64,000 nt of DNA from Marinobacter nanhaiticus D15-8W. Lineage in GTDB: Bacteria; Pseudomonadota; Gammaproteobacteria; Pseudomonadales; Oleiphilaceae. Of the stretch, positions 26,991 to 36,479 are shown in pieces; the stretch's first letter is position 1, and every line of letters starts with the position of its first letter. Where the stretch lies: positions 2,604,001-2,668,000 of the forward strand of contig NZ_AP028878.1 in NCBI RefSeq assembly GCF_036511935.1, written 5' to 3'. The position numbers and the translations under genes are program-made. The notes beneath the pieces were generated by a model. That model was not told the DNA's origin, ran no database searches, and was given only the letters and a program-made list of their open reading frames with translations.

Positions 26991-28508
26991 CTAGGCAATC
27001 GCATACCCCATAACAATAAACGACACGAACGCCAGCGTCGCACCAATCATGGCATAGGGTATCTGCGTCAACGCATGCTGCATCGGCGTACAGCCGGAAC
27101 CGGTGGAAGTCAGTACCGTCGAGTCGCTGAAGAAACAGGCGTGGCTACCGAATGCCGAAGCCGAGAGCAGGGCGCCGACGGTGAGCGGCATGGACATATC
27201 CATTGCCTGGGCCATCGGTATAACAATGGGCAGGGACACGACAAACACGCCCCAACTGGAGCCGGTGGAGAACACCACGGCAGCCATCGTAGCGAACACC
27301 AACGCAGGCAGGAGTTCCGGCGAGAGGTAAGGGCTGATGGTATCGATGATGTACGTGGTCATACCCAGCTCATCGTTGATCGCTTTCACCATGAAACCGG
27401 CGCAGACCACCGCGATCGGATGGAGCATCACCTTGAACCCATCGAGCATGGAATCGGTCAGCTCGCCAAAGGTCATCAGTCGCTGCGCGAAATAGAGAAC
27501 CATGGTGAAAATCGATGCCACCAAGGCACCCAATAATAGATCGATTTCATAGTAGATACTGGCGATGATCAGCACGGCCATCGGCAGCAGGAAGTTCATC
27601 AGGCCCACCGGGATAGAGGTGCGGCGAACATTCGATGTGTCGAACCCCACATCCTCGACGCCGTCCGGGACCGGCTGACCGTTACGCGCGCGCTCCTCGG
27701 CCTTCTTCATCGGGCCAAAGTCTTTCAGTAGACCAAAAGCTACCAGGAACACCACCACGATTGCCGCCCAGCCATAAGCCATGTAGGGGATCGATTCGAT
27801 ATACAGGGACATGCCCTGACCATCGGGCACGGCGCCGTTCTCTTCGAGTAACGCCCCGAAGTACACCGCCCAGGTCGAAATCGGCACCAGGATACACACC
27901 GGTGCGGCTGTTGAATCGACCAGGAACGCCAGCTTCTCCCGGGATATCTTGAAGCGGTCGGTGAGGTTCTTCATCGACGCCGATACGGCGAGCGAATTTA
28001 GGTAATCATCGATAAACACCGCAAGACCAAGAAAAGACGTGGTCAACATGGTGCCGCGCTTGGTCTTGATACGGTTGGCGAGCATCTGGCCGAAACTCAG
28101 CACGCTGCCGCCACGCTCAAGCATGTTGATCAGTCCGCCCATCATGCCGCAGACCAGCACGATCCAGGCGATGGTCTCGTTCTGGACCACGTTCATGGAC
28201 AGTTCGCCGAGGCTGCTGAAAAGGTTGGTCGGGTCGATCAAGAGGGAACCGGCGATGATACCGGCAAAAATGGATTCGAGGGGGCGTTTGGTCTTTATGG
28301 CGATAATGACAATCAGGAGGGACGGCAACAAACTCAATACACCGTAGGCTCCATCCTCCCCCTGCCAGGTCGACATGTAGGCGAAGCACGCCAGTATTGC
28401 TCCGTAGCCCAGGATCGATAACGACGTGCCCCGACCGGGGTCATCTTTCAGGCCACGACCCACTGTCGTGGCCCCGCTATCTGTTCGCATCGTGTCATCT
28501 GTCATCAT
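26991..28508 (-). CDS. NhaC-family Na+/H+ antiporter-like transporter
   Basis: Polytopic inner-membrane protein of 505 aa, about 11-12 hydrophobic segments. Family blocks include SIFAGIIAGSLL, FLGLAVFIDDYLNSLAVSASM, DSTAAPVCILVPISTWAVYFG, FSTGSSWGVFVVSLPI and GSHACFFSDSTVLTSTGSGC. The usual role is cation/proton or amine/proton exchange. Because it sits between the PuuA-like and PuuB-like genes, it is a candidate carrier for a polyamine, GABA or a related compound. That is inference. ATG 28505 is an equally possible start. Confidence 0.83.
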   Translation of the reverse strand: MMTDDTMRTDSGATTVGRGLKDDPGRGTSLSILGYGAILACFAYMSTWQGEDGAYGVLSLLPSLLIVIIAIKTKRPLESIFAGIIAGSLLIDPTNLFSSLGELSMNVVQNETIAWIVLVCGMMGGLINMLERGGSVLSFGQMLANRIKTKRGTMLTTSFLGLAVFIDDYLNSLAVSASMKNLTDRFKISREKLAFLVDSTAAPVCILVPISTWAVYFGALLEENGAVPDGQGMSLYIESIPYMAYGWAAIVVVFLVAFGLLKDFGPMKKAEERARNGQPVPDGVEDVGFDTSNVRRTSIPVGLMNFLLPMAVLIIASIYYEIDLLLGALVASIFTMVLYFAQRLMTFGELTDSMLDGFKVMLHPIAVVCAGFMVKAINDELGMTTYIIDTISPYLSPELLPALVFATMAAVVFSTGSSWGVFVVSLPIVIPMAQAMDMSMPLTVGALLSASAFGSHACFFSDSTVLTSTGSGCTPMQHALTQIPYAMIGATLAFVSFIVMGYAIA

Positions 28509-28629
28509 ATTTACCCGTTTCTTGATTTGTTATGGAACCGCGGCGAGAGCCGTCACCGCGGCATACGGGGCATTCTGATTTCGCCGGGCCGCAAGCACGC
28601 GACGCCGTTATTGTTGGAAGCGGGTGAAA

Positions 28630-29913
28630 TCAGATACCGAGCTGATCACGCAGGTTGTAGTACCAGGCCCCCATAGCGGTGAGTGGAATGCGGAACATCC
28701 GGCCGCCGGGGAACGGGTACTGAGGCAGGTTCGAAAAGATATCGAATCGCTCTGCCTGGCCCTGGATAGCGTCACTGATCACTTTCCCCGCCAGGTGGGT
28801 GCAGGTGATGCCGTGGCCGCTATAACCTTGCGCGTAATAGACGTTGCTGCCGATGCGGCCGAACTGAGGCAGGCGCATTAGCGTCAACAGGAAGTTGCCG
28901 GTCCAGGCGTAATCGATCTTGACGCCTTTCAATTCCGGGAATGTCTTGAGCATCTTTGGCACGATCAGGGATTCCACCTTTTCCGGCTCGCGGGCGCCGT
29001 AGGTCACGCCGCCGCCGTAGATCAGCCGGCCGTCGCCGGAGAGGCGGAAATAGTCGAGGAGGTAGTTACAGTCCTCGACGCAGTTGTCCTTGGGCAGCAG
29101 CCGGCGCTGGACCTCCTCCAGCAGTGGCTCGGTGGTGATGACCTGGGTACCGCAGGGCATGGCCTTGGATTCGAGCTTCGGCAGCAGGCCATTGAGATAG
29201 GCATTGCCGGCGACCAGCACATAATCCGCCTCCACGCAGCCTTCCTCGGTGTGTACCACCGCCTTGTCACCTTCGCGAATGCGCAGCGCCGGCGAGTTCT
29301 CGTAGATGACGCCGCCCAGGGACTCGACAGCTGCCGCTTCGCCCAGCACCAGGTTCAGTGGATGGAAATGGCCACCGCTGTGGTCGAGCAGACCACCGGT
29401 GTAGCGCTCGGAGCCCACGTATTGCTGGATCGCCTGCCTGTCGAGCAGTTCCAGCTGCTTGTGGCCGTGGGATTCCCAGAGTTTCTGCTTGCCCACCAGC
29501 TCGTCGAACTGTTTGCTGTTGCAGGCCGCGAACAGGCCGCCATCCTTCAGGTCGCACTGGATGCCGTACTGCTGGACAAAGCGTCGGATGATGCGGCCGC
29601 CTTCGAATGCCATCTGGCCCATCTCGGCGCCGACTTTCTCGCCGTAGTGCCGCTCGATGAAGTCGATATCGCGGCTATAGCTGTTGACGATCTGCCCACC
29701 ATTGCGGCCTGAGGCGCCAAAGCCGATGCGGCTGCCCTCGAGGACAACCACCTTGTAACCCTTCTCGGCCATATGCAGGGCGGTGGACATGCCGGTAAAA
29801 CCGGCGCCGATGATGCAGATATCCGCGGTCACATGCTCCTGGAGGGTCGGGCGGGCGGTTTTGTCATTTGCCGATGCCGCGTAATAGGAATGGGTATGGG
29901 ACGTTGTTGGCAC
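28630..29913 (-). CDS. puuB: Gamma-glutamylputrescine oxidase-like FAD oxidoreductase (PuuB-like)
   Basis: DAO-family flavoenzyme of 427 aa that would oxidise gamma-glutamylputrescine to the aminoaldehyde with release of ammonia and H2O2. The dinucleotide-binding motif ICIIGAGFTGMSTALHMAEKG starts at about residue 33, GFGASGRNGGQIV follows, and the C-terminal YYAQGYSGHGITCTHLAGKVI closes the FAD site. It is a separate unit with a perfect-arm palindrome 104 bases before its start. With the PuuA- and PuuC-like proteins it completes the oxidative gamma-glutamylation branch. Confidence 0.88.
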   Translation of the reverse strand: MPTTSHTHSYYAASANDKTARPTLQEHVTADICIIGAGFTGMSTALHMAEKGYKVVVLEGSRIGFGASGRNGGQIVNSYSRDIDFIERHYGEKVGAEMGQMAFEGGRIIRRFVQQYGIQCDLKDGGLFAACNSKQFDELVGKQKLWESHGHKQLELLDRQAIQQYVGSERYTGGLLDHSGGHFHPLNLVLGEAAAVESLGGVIYENSPALRIREGDKAVVHTEEGCVEADYVLVAGNAYLNGLLPKLESKAMPCGTQVITTEPLLEEVQRRLLPKDNCVEDCNYLLDYFRLSGDGRLIYGGGVTYGAREPEKVESLIVPKMLKTFPELKGVKIDYAWTGNFLLTLMRLPQFGRIGSNVYYAQGYSGHGITCTHLAGKVISDAIQGQAERFDIFSNLPQYPFPGGRMFRIPLTAMGAWYYNLRDQLGI

Positions 29914-30016
29914 GGTGTTGCTCCCGAAACATCGTTGAATCTTGACCGGCTTCTTAGTCGCTACCGGTTTGGTATTGGCATGACCACAACGTTACGGAGA
30001 AGTGACGACCCCGTGA

Positions 30017-30034
30017 TATACCCCTCGGGGTATA
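30017..30034. promoter_or_regulatory. Palindromic operator, polyamine site 3
   Basis: TATACCCCTCGGGGTATA has 8-bp perfect arms. It lies upstream of the PuuB-like gene (reverse strand), and the same motif occurs at 23929-23946. Confidence 0.75.
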
Positions 30035-30182
30035 TTTTGGGAGATCAATCATTGCAGGTGGACCGGAACGGTGCAGAGCTCCGGAAGCCCGCCCCGAAGC
30101 GGTGCTCAGGGCAGGTTGGAGGAAGGGTGCGAGATAATAAGTGAGGGGAAAAAGGCCGGCGCCGGAGCGCTGGCCGGAGAGG

Positions 30183-31460
30183 TCAGCTCAAGGCGGCAAA
30201 AGCCTCGTCAAGACGATCCATGCCTTCATCGATGAGCGTGTCGCTGATGGTCAACGCCGGAAGGAAGCGGATGACATTACCGCGAATGCCGCAGGACAGC
30301 AGGATCAGACCATGGCGGCTCGCTTCCCCGATCAGGGCTTTGGTCAATTCCGCGTCCGGCTTGCTGGCCTCGCCGTCGACCACGAGTTCCATCGCGATCA
30401 TCGCGCCAAGGTTGCGGATTTCGCCGATACGCTGGGGGAATCGGCTTTGCAACCGTTCCAAACGCCCCACCATGCGTTCGCCGATCTGTAGTGCGCGCTC
30501 GCAGAGGTTCTCTTCCTCGATAACCTCCAGCACCGCCAACGCAGCGGCGCAGCCAATCGGCGATCCACCATAAGTGCCGCCCAGGGCACCGGGGCCCGGC
30601 TGGTCCATGATGTCTGCCTTGCCCACCACAGCGGAAATCGGGAAGCCACCGGCGATACCCTTGGCCATCGTCATCAGGTCCGGTTCGACGCCCGAGTATT
30701 CAGTTGCGAATAGGCGGCCGGTGCGGGCGAACCCGGTCTGGATTTCGTCGGCGATCAGCAGGATCCCGTGCTGGTCACACAAGGCCCGTAGCGCCTGCAT
30801 GAAGGCCGGCGGCGCGGCATAGAATCCGCCTTCGCCCTGGACTGGCTCGATGATGATGGCCGCGACGCGATCCGGCTCGATATCGCAGGTGAACAGGTCA
30901 TCGAGTGCCGCCAGTGAATCGGCCACCGACACCCCGTGATAGGCGTTCGGATAGGGCGCGTGGTAGATCTCGCCGGGGAAGGGTCCGAAACCCGCTTTGT
31001 AGGGTTTGACCTTGCCGGTGAGGCCCATGGTCATGTTTGTGCGTCCATGAAAGCCGCCCTTGAAGGCAATCAGCCCCGAACGTCCGGTGTAGGAGCGAGC
31101 AATCTTCACACAGTTCTCCACCGCTTCGGCGCCGGTGGTAACGAAGATGCTCTTCTTCGGGGTATCGCCCGGCGCGGCGGCGTTGAGCTTCTCGGCCAGT
31201 TCCACCGCCGAATCATAGGGCGTGACCATCAGGCAGGTGTGACTGAATCGCTCTACCTGCGCCTGTACGGCGGCCTGGATCCTGGGATGATTGTGCCCAG
31301 TGTTATTCACCGCGATGCCGGCGCCGAAATCGATGTAGCGGTTGCCTTCGACATCCCAGATTTCAGCGTTGCGCGCCTTATCGACGTAGACCGGGTGCAG
31401 GGCACCCTGACCCTGGGCCATGGCCTTGGCACGGCGTTCGTGCAGGGTTTGATTCGACAT
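30183..31460 (-). CDS. gabT: 4-aminobutyrate aminotransferase (GabT/PuuE)
   Basis: PLP enzyme of 425 aa that converts GABA and 2-oxoglutarate to succinate semialdehyde and glutamate. Class III signatures are seen: VTTGAEAVENCVKIARSYTGR, FHGRTNMTMGLTGKV, IIEPVQGEGGFYAAP, LIADEIQTGFARTGRLFA, and Schiff-base lysine in TMAKGIAGGFPISAV. It is co-directional with gabD and 62 bases downstream of it, so the two are probably one operon (gabD-gabT). Delta-aminovalerate is a likely second substrate. Confidence 0.93.
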   Translation of the reverse strand: MSNQTLHERRAKAMAQGQGALHPVYVDKARNAEIWDVEGNRYIDFGAGIAVNNTGHNHPRIQAAVQAQVERFSHTCLMVTPYDSAVELAEKLNAAAPGDTPKKSIFVTTGAEAVENCVKIARSYTGRSGLIAFKGGFHGRTNMTMGLTGKVKPYKAGFGPFPGEIYHAPYPNAYHGVSVADSLAALDDLFTCDIEPDRVAAIIIEPVQGEGGFYAAPPAFMQALRALCDQHGILLIADEIQTGFARTGRLFATEYSGVEPDLMTMAKGIAGGFPISAVVGKADIMDQPGPGALGGTYGGSPIGCAAALAVLEVIEEENLCERALQIGERMVGRLERLQSRFPQRIGEIRNLGAMIAMELVVDGEASKPDAELTKALIGEASRHGLILLSCGIRGNVIRFLPALTISDTLIDEGMDRLDEAFAALS

Positions 31461-31522
31461 GGTTGTCTCCTTGGATGATTGTTCTCAAACGACTATTCGT
31501 GAATGGCAGGAAGCAAGCGGAC

Positions 31523-32986
31523 TCAGCGAATACCGCCCATGCACAGGTATTTGATCTCGACGAAGTCATCGATGCCGTAGCGGGAGCCTTCGCGGCCGAT
31601 GCCGGATTCCTTGATACCGCCGAACGGGGCGACTTCCGTGGAAATCAGCCCTTCGTTGATGCCGACCATGCCGTACTCGAGCGCTTCCGCCACCCGCCAG
31701 ACGCGGCCGATATCCCGGCTGTAGAAATAGGCAGCCAGACCGAACGGCGTGTCATTGGCGAGCGCCACCGCCTCGGACTCTTCGGTAAAACGGAATACGG
31801 TGGCTACCGGCCCGAAGATTTCGTCCTGGGCGATGCGCATAGCGGGCGTCACACCGGTGAGGACCGTCGGTGGATAGAAGTTGGGGTAATCCGGAATAGC
31901 TTCGTCCTGCTGGTCGATCCGTGCGCCGTGGGACAGGGCGTCCTCAACCAGATTACGGACCTTGGTGACCGCCTTGTCATTGATCAAAGGACCGATCGTG
32001 ACGCCTTCGCCGAAGCCATCGCCAACCTTCAAATCGCGCACTGCGGCGTTGAGTTTTTCGACGAAGGTATCGTGGATGCCGTCCTGGACAAGGATGCGAT
32101 TGGTACAGACACAGGTCTGGCCGGCATTACGGAACTTCGAGGCCATCAGGCCGGCCACCGCCGCGTCCACGTCCGCATCATCGAAAACGATAAAAGGCGC
32201 ATTGCCGCCCAGCTCCAATGAGACTTTCTTGACCGTGTCCGCGCATTGGCGCATCAGGAGCTTGCCCACGGGGGTGGACCCTGTAAAAGACAGCTTCCGT
32301 ACCCGCGAATCTTCGCAAAGCACGCGGCCCACTTCAGGCGACTGCAGGGTCGTCACCACATTGATCACACCATTGGGAATACCCGCCTGCCTGCTCAGTT
32401 CGGCCAGGGCCAGTGCGCTCAATGGCGCATCCTCGCCGGGCTTGATCACGACGGTACAACCCGCCGCCAGGGCGGGGGCCACCTTGCGAGTGATCATGGC
32501 GATCGGGAAGTTCCAGGGGGTAATGGCGGCGACGACGCCTATCGGCTGTTTGATGGTAACCAACCGCTTGTCGCTGCCGTGGGCCGGAATCACGTCCCCG
32601 TAGATCCGTTTGGCTTCCTCGGCGAACCACTCGACGAAGGACGCGCCGTAGACGACTTCGCCACGGGCTTCAGCGAGCGGCTTGCCCTGTTCCGTGGTCA
32701 TAATGCGCGCCAGATCATCCTGGTGCTCGACGATCAGGTCGAACCAGCGGCGCAGGAGATTCGCTCGTTGCTTTGAGGTCAACGCCTGCCAGGGTTTGAG
32801 GGCTGCGTCCGCCGCATCGATAGCCGCAGTGGTCTCATTGGCACCGAGGTCCGGTACGTCGACGACTCTTTCGCCGGTCGCCGGATTGAAGACCGGGAAG
32901 CTGTGGCCTTTTCCAGCATCGATCCATTGCCCATTCACATAGGCCTGCGCCCGGAACAAATCGGAGTTGTTCAGTTTCAGCGTCAT
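31523..32986 (-). CDS. gabD: Succinate-semialdehyde dehydrogenase (GabD)
   Basis: Oxidises succinate semialdehyde to succinate with NAD(P)+. The 487-aa protein has Glu258 in SLELGGNAP and the nucleophile Cys292 in AGQTCVCTNR. The second cysteine two residues away (Cys294) is the redox-switch partner seen in GabD. ATG 32986 is chosen because GGGAGAGG precedes it; a longer frame would run toward the LysR promoter. It is transcribed divergently from the LysR gene at 33153, the usual arrangement for a local regulator. Confidence 0.92.
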   Translation of the reverse strand: MTLKLNNSDLFRAQAYVNGQWIDAGKGHSFPVFNPATGERVVDVPDLGANETTAAIDAADAALKPWQALTSKQRANLLRRWFDLIVEHQDDLARIMTTEQGKPLAEARGEVVYGASFVEWFAEEAKRIYGDVIPAHGSDKRLVTIKQPIGVVAAITPWNFPIAMITRKVAPALAAGCTVVIKPGEDAPLSALALAELSRQAGIPNGVINVVTTLQSPEVGRVLCEDSRVRKLSFTGSTPVGKLLMRQCADTVKKVSLELGGNAPFIVFDDADVDAAVAGLMASKFRNAGQTCVCTNRILVQDGIHDTFVEKLNAAVRDLKVGDGFGEGVTIGPLINDKAVTKVRNLVEDALSHGARIDQQDEAIPDYPNFYPPTVLTGVTPAMRIAQDEIFGPVATVFRFTEESEAVALANDTPFGLAAYFYSRDIGRVWRVAEALEYGMVGINEGLISTEVAPFGGIKESGIGREGSRYGIDDFVEIKYLCMGGIR

Positions 32987-33152
32987 AACATCCTCTCCCG
33001 CCTGAACTGGTGTCCGTGGGGCCACCAGCTAATTTGTGACTTGGAAAGGATGGTAATCAGCGTCCACTGTCTGATAAATCAGAAAGTTTCTATCTATACG
33101 TTGAGCGTGGTAAAACATTAACCGATGGTTTTGCAGTGAGGGCAACAAGGCG

Positions 33153-34070
33153 ATGAAAAAAGACCTGAAGGTCAAACTCGGCCAGGTCGGTGACTATGAG
33201 ATCCGCCTGCTGAAGGTTTTCGAAGCGGTCGTGGAATGCGGCGGTTTCTCGGCAGCGGAGAGCGAGCTGAGTATTGGTCGTTCCACCATCAGTATCCATA
33301 TTGCCAACCTCGAGGAACGGCTGGACCTCAAGCTGTGCCGGCGCGGGCGGGGCGGATTCTCGCTCACCGAGGAAGGTATCGAGGTCTACGAGCTGATGAA
33401 GGGGCTGTTTTCGGCACTGGAAAGCTTTCGCTCGGGGGTCAATGCGCTGCACGTCACGCTGACCGGCGAGCTAAGGATTATCGCCAGCGATGCCATCTGT
33501 ATGGACCCAAAGCTAAAACTGTCGGATACCATCGCCCGGTTCACCGAAGCCGCGCCGGATGTGAACGTGCTGCTCGATGTAAAAGCCCTCAACGATATCG
33601 AGCGCATGATCCTCAACGACGAAGCGGATATCGGCTTCATTCCCTGCCACCGGCAGTTGTCCGGGCTGGACTACCGTACGCTCTATCTCGACCCGTGCCA
33701 TTTATATTGTGGTCGCGCCCATCCGCTATTCGACGCGAAACCGTCGACCACCTTGCTGGCCCAGGTATTGACCAGCAAGGTGGTTCACGCCGGTATCCAC
33801 ACCAGCCCGGAAGTGGGCTCCCAACTGTCCGACATGAACAAGGCGGCGATTTCCTACTTCTACGAGGCCCGCCTGGCCATGATCCTGTCCGGCGCCTATA
33901 TCGGATTCATGCCGGACAGCTATGTGGAGCGGCACGTTGAGGCCGGGGAATTGCGGGCATTGGTGGCGGAGAGTAAACACTATGCGCTGGAAGTTGTCGC
34001 GATCACACGGACCCATGGCCGGGCCAACCGGGCGCGGGACCTGTTCATGGATCTGCTGACCGATCGATAA
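33153..34070 (+). CDS. LysR-family transcriptional regulator, divergent from gabDT
   Basis: A 305-aa LTTR with an N-terminal winged helix-turn-helix (about 18-77: RLLKVFEAVVECGGFSAAESELSIGRSTISIHIANLEERLDLKLC). A periplasmic-binding-like effector domain follows from about residue 100 (TGELRIIASDAICMDPK). The 166-bp divergent spacing to gabD implies control of GABA degradation, with GABA or a semialdehyde as a plausible effector. No clear T-N11-A site could be fixed by eye. Confidence 0.88.
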   Translation: MKKDLKVKLGQVGDYEIRLLKVFEAVVECGGFSAAESELSIGRSTISIHIANLEERLDLKLCRRGRGGFSLTEEGIEVYELMKGLFSALESFRSGVNALHVTLTGELRIIASDAICMDPKLKLSDTIARFTEAAPDVNVLLDVKALNDIERMILNDEADIGFIPCHRQLSGLDYRTLYLDPCHLYCGRAHPLFDAKPSTTLLAQVLTSKVVHAGIHTSPEVGSQLSDMNKAAISYFYEARLAMILSGAYIGFMPDSYVERHVEAGELRALVAESKHYALEVVAITRTHGRANRARDLFMDLLTDR

Positions 34071-34412
34071 CACGGCTGTCGACACTGGTTTGACTGTATT
34101 TCGCACCCGTACCAGATACGGCCCCGCTATCTAACAATGGGTTCGTGACTCCCAGGGACGCAACGCGTCGTCCCGTTCGACTGGAGGCCCGGCGAGCAAA
34201 AGCTTCCGGTAACCTTTCTGGTGCAATGCCATTCCTCACCGTACCTTCTACTTTGAGCCCGTCTGGATTTTATTCTTTTTTCGTCTAAAGTTTACCTTAA
34301 CGTAAGGTGGAGCTTGTGATACATCTTGAGACCCTGAACTGACCGCGTTGGTCATTGAACCGCTCTGGGGACCGCACAACGCTGGAAAGATAAAACAACA
34401 ATAGGAGCCAAT
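34071..34412. other. Intergenic region before the acyl-CoA ligase operon
   Basis: About 340 bases without a gene. It contains the MerR-type operator at 34290-34307 and presumably the promoter of the ligase operon. Nothing else was recognised. Confidence 0.65.
34290..34307. promoter_or_regulatory. MerR-type operator (ligase operon)
   Basis: GTTTACCTTAACGTAAGG matches the GTTTACGTnnACGTAAAC dyad before the merR gene in most positions. It stands 105 bases before the ligase start. Confidence 0.65.
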
Positions 34413-36062
34413 ATGAGCCTTCCCGAATACGCCACCGTGTACAACAATTTCGATGCCGCCGCTCTGGAGACTGAGATCCTGGATGGAAGGCTGGGCAGCG
34501 GCCTCAATGTGTGCCACGAGATCTGCGACAAGTGGGCGACCGATCCTGGCAAAGTAGCTCTCTACTATGAAAAAGCCGGGGGTGGTGAGGGCGTACTGAC
34601 GTTTTCCCAACTCAAAGAGGCCTCCGGACGATTCGCGAATTACTTGAAGTCCCAGGGCATTGAAAAGGGTGATCGAGTCGCTGCGCTGCTACCCCGCACC
34701 CCGGAACTGCTGATCGTTATCGCCGGAACCCTGCGTGCCGGTGCCGTCTACCAGCCGCTGTTCACCGCGTTTGGATCCGGTGCCATCGAATACCGGTTCG
34801 AGCGGGCTGACACCAAGCTGGTGGTCACCGACCCGGAGAACTTCCCCAAGCTGAACGACGTTAAGCAATGCCCGCCGGTTGCCTGCGTGAATGCTGCAGC
34901 TGTCGAGGCGGACGTGCCTGACTTCGAAGAGATCCTCGCTGCGCAGTCCAGCGCATTCGAACCGGTCATGATCAACGGCGACGATCCATTCCTGCAGATG
35001 TTCACCTCCGGTACCGTCGGTAAATCCAAGGGTGTCGCCGTACCCGCTCGCGCACTGCTCGCGTTCTACATCTATATGAAGTACGCCATCGACCTGCGGG
35101 ATGAGGATCGGTTCTGGAACGTGGCCGATCCGGGCTGGGCTTACGGTCTCTACTATGCGGTGGTTGGGCCGCTATTGATGGGGCACGCGACCCACTTCAA
35201 TCCGGGCGGTTTCACACCGGAAACCACCTACGACATGATCCGCAAGTACAAGATCACCAACCTGGCGGCGGCACCGACGGCTTACCGGATGCTCAAGGCT
35301 AACGACCACGTGCTCCCCGAGGGCGAGAACCTGGGGCTGCGGGTCGCCAGCAGCGCCGGTGAACCGTTGAATCCAGAAGTGGTGAACTGGATCCAGAGAC
35401 GCCATTTCTGTCCGGTAAAAGATCATTACGGGCAAACCGAAACCGGCATGACCTGTTGCAACTTCCATGGGCTTAAGCACCCGGTCCGGGCGGGCTCGAT
35501 GGGCTATGCCTCGCCGGGCCACAAGGTTGTCGCGCTGGACGGCAACAACAAGGTTGTTGAGCAAGGCGAAGTAGGGCAGTTAGCAGTAGATGTCGCGGCC
35601 TCGCCCCTGTTCCACTTCGATGGTTATACCTGGGGCGAGAAGGACCCGTTCGTGAACGGCTATTACCTGACCGGCGACATGGTGATCAACCACGGCGACG
35701 GTTGTTTCTCGTTCAGCGGGCGCGACGACGACATCATTACCACTGCCGGTTATCGCGTTGGACCTGCGGACGTTGAAAGCACCCTCCTGGAACATGCGGC
35801 GGTCGCCGAATCCGGCGTGGTGGGCAAGCCCGACGAAAAGCGGGGGTCGATCATCAAGGCCTACGTGGTCATCAAGAGCGATCAGGAACCCGCGGACGAG
35901 CAGGCCCTGAAGGACGAGCTGCAGGAGCTCGTGCGCCGACGGCTGTCGACCCACGCTTTTCCCCGGGAAATCGAGTTCGTTGATGAACTGCCAAAGACAC
36001 CGAGCGGCAAGATCCAGCGCTTCGTCCTGCGTAATCGTGCCAAGGATGAAGAAGAGGCATGA
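34413..36062 (+). CDS. Acyl-CoA synthetase (acetyl/short-medium-chain type)
   Basis: Adenylate-forming ligase of 549 aa that activates a carboxylic acid to its CoA thioester. The P-loop is FTSGTVGKSKGVAVP, followed by DHYGQTETGMTC, YYLTGDMVINHGDGCFSFSGRDDDIITTAGYRVGP and the catalytic lysine in LPKTPSGKIQRFVLR. It resembles AcsA and medium-chain synthetases more than FadD; the substrate cannot be read from sequence. ATAGGAG precedes ATG 34413, and the thioesterase gene starts within its stop codon. The MerR-type operator and the adjacent importer suggest uptake and activation of an organic acid or amino-acid-derived acid. Confidence 0.85.
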   Translation: MSLPEYATVYNNFDAAALETEILDGRLGSGLNVCHEICDKWATDPGKVALYYEKAGGGEGVLTFSQLKEASGRFANYLKSQGIEKGDRVAALLPRTPELLIVIAGTLRAGAVYQPLFTAFGSGAIEYRFERADTKLVVTDPENFPKLNDVKQCPPVACVNAAAVEADVPDFEEILAAQSSAFEPVMINGDDPFLQMFTSGTVGKSKGVAVPARALLAFYIYMKYAIDLRDEDRFWNVADPGWAYGLYYAVVGPLLMGHATHFNPGGFTPETTYDMIRKYKITNLAAAPTAYRMLKANDHVLPEGENLGLRVASSAGEPLNPEVVNWIQRRHFCPVKDHYGQTETGMTCCNFHGLKHPVRAGSMGYASPGHKVVALDGNNKVVEQGEVGQLAVDVAASPLFHFDGYTWGEKDPFVNGYYLTGDMVINHGDGCFSFSGRDDDIITTAGYRVGPADVESTLLEHAAVAESGVVGKPDEKRGSIIKAYVVIKSDQEPADEQALKDELQELVRRRLSTHAFPREIEFVDELPKTPSGKIQRFVLRNRAKDEEEA

Positions 36063-36475
36063 GGGTCACGTTCGAAGAGCTGCAGGCGTTTCTTGAAGAG
36101 CAGTTCCCCCAGGGCGCGGCCTATGGCGCCCTGCAAAAACTTGGGGACGGCTGGGCGGAAATGAAGCTGGAGGTGGATGAACAACACCTGCGGCCGGGTG
36201 GAACCGTTTCCGGCCCCGCAATGATGGGGCTGGCCGATGTCACGCTATACGCCGCACTGCTGAGCCGGATCGGTCTGGTTCCACTGGCCGTTACCACCAA
36301 CCTCAACATCAATTTCCTGCGCAAACCCGCCGCCCATCAACCGATTTGGGCGAGGGCTACGATGCTGAAAGTGGGCCGCACAATGGGGGTGGGGGAGGTG
36401 TTTGTCTACTCCGAGGGCGGCGAGGAACCCGTTGCCCATTCCACGATGACGTACTCGATCCCGCCGGAAAGGTAG
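36059..36475 (+). CDS. PaaI-like hotdog-fold thioesterase
   Basis: A 138-aa single hotdog domain likely to hydrolyse acyl-CoA. The family block GGTVSGPAMMGLADVTLYAALLS supplies the active-site acidic residue; NLNINFLRKPA follows. It overlaps the ligase by four bases and is 4 bases before the hydrolase, so ligase, thioesterase and hydrolase form one transcript. The thioesterase may recycle CoA from dead-end products. Confidence 0.85.
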   Translation: MRVTFEELQAFLEEQFPQGAAYGALQKLGDGWAEMKLEVDEQHLRPGGTVSGPAMMGLADVTLYAALLSRIGLVPLAVTTNLNINFLRKPAAHQPIWARATMLKVGRTMGVGEVFVYSEGGEEPVAHSTMTYSIPPER

Positions 36476-36479
36476 CGCC

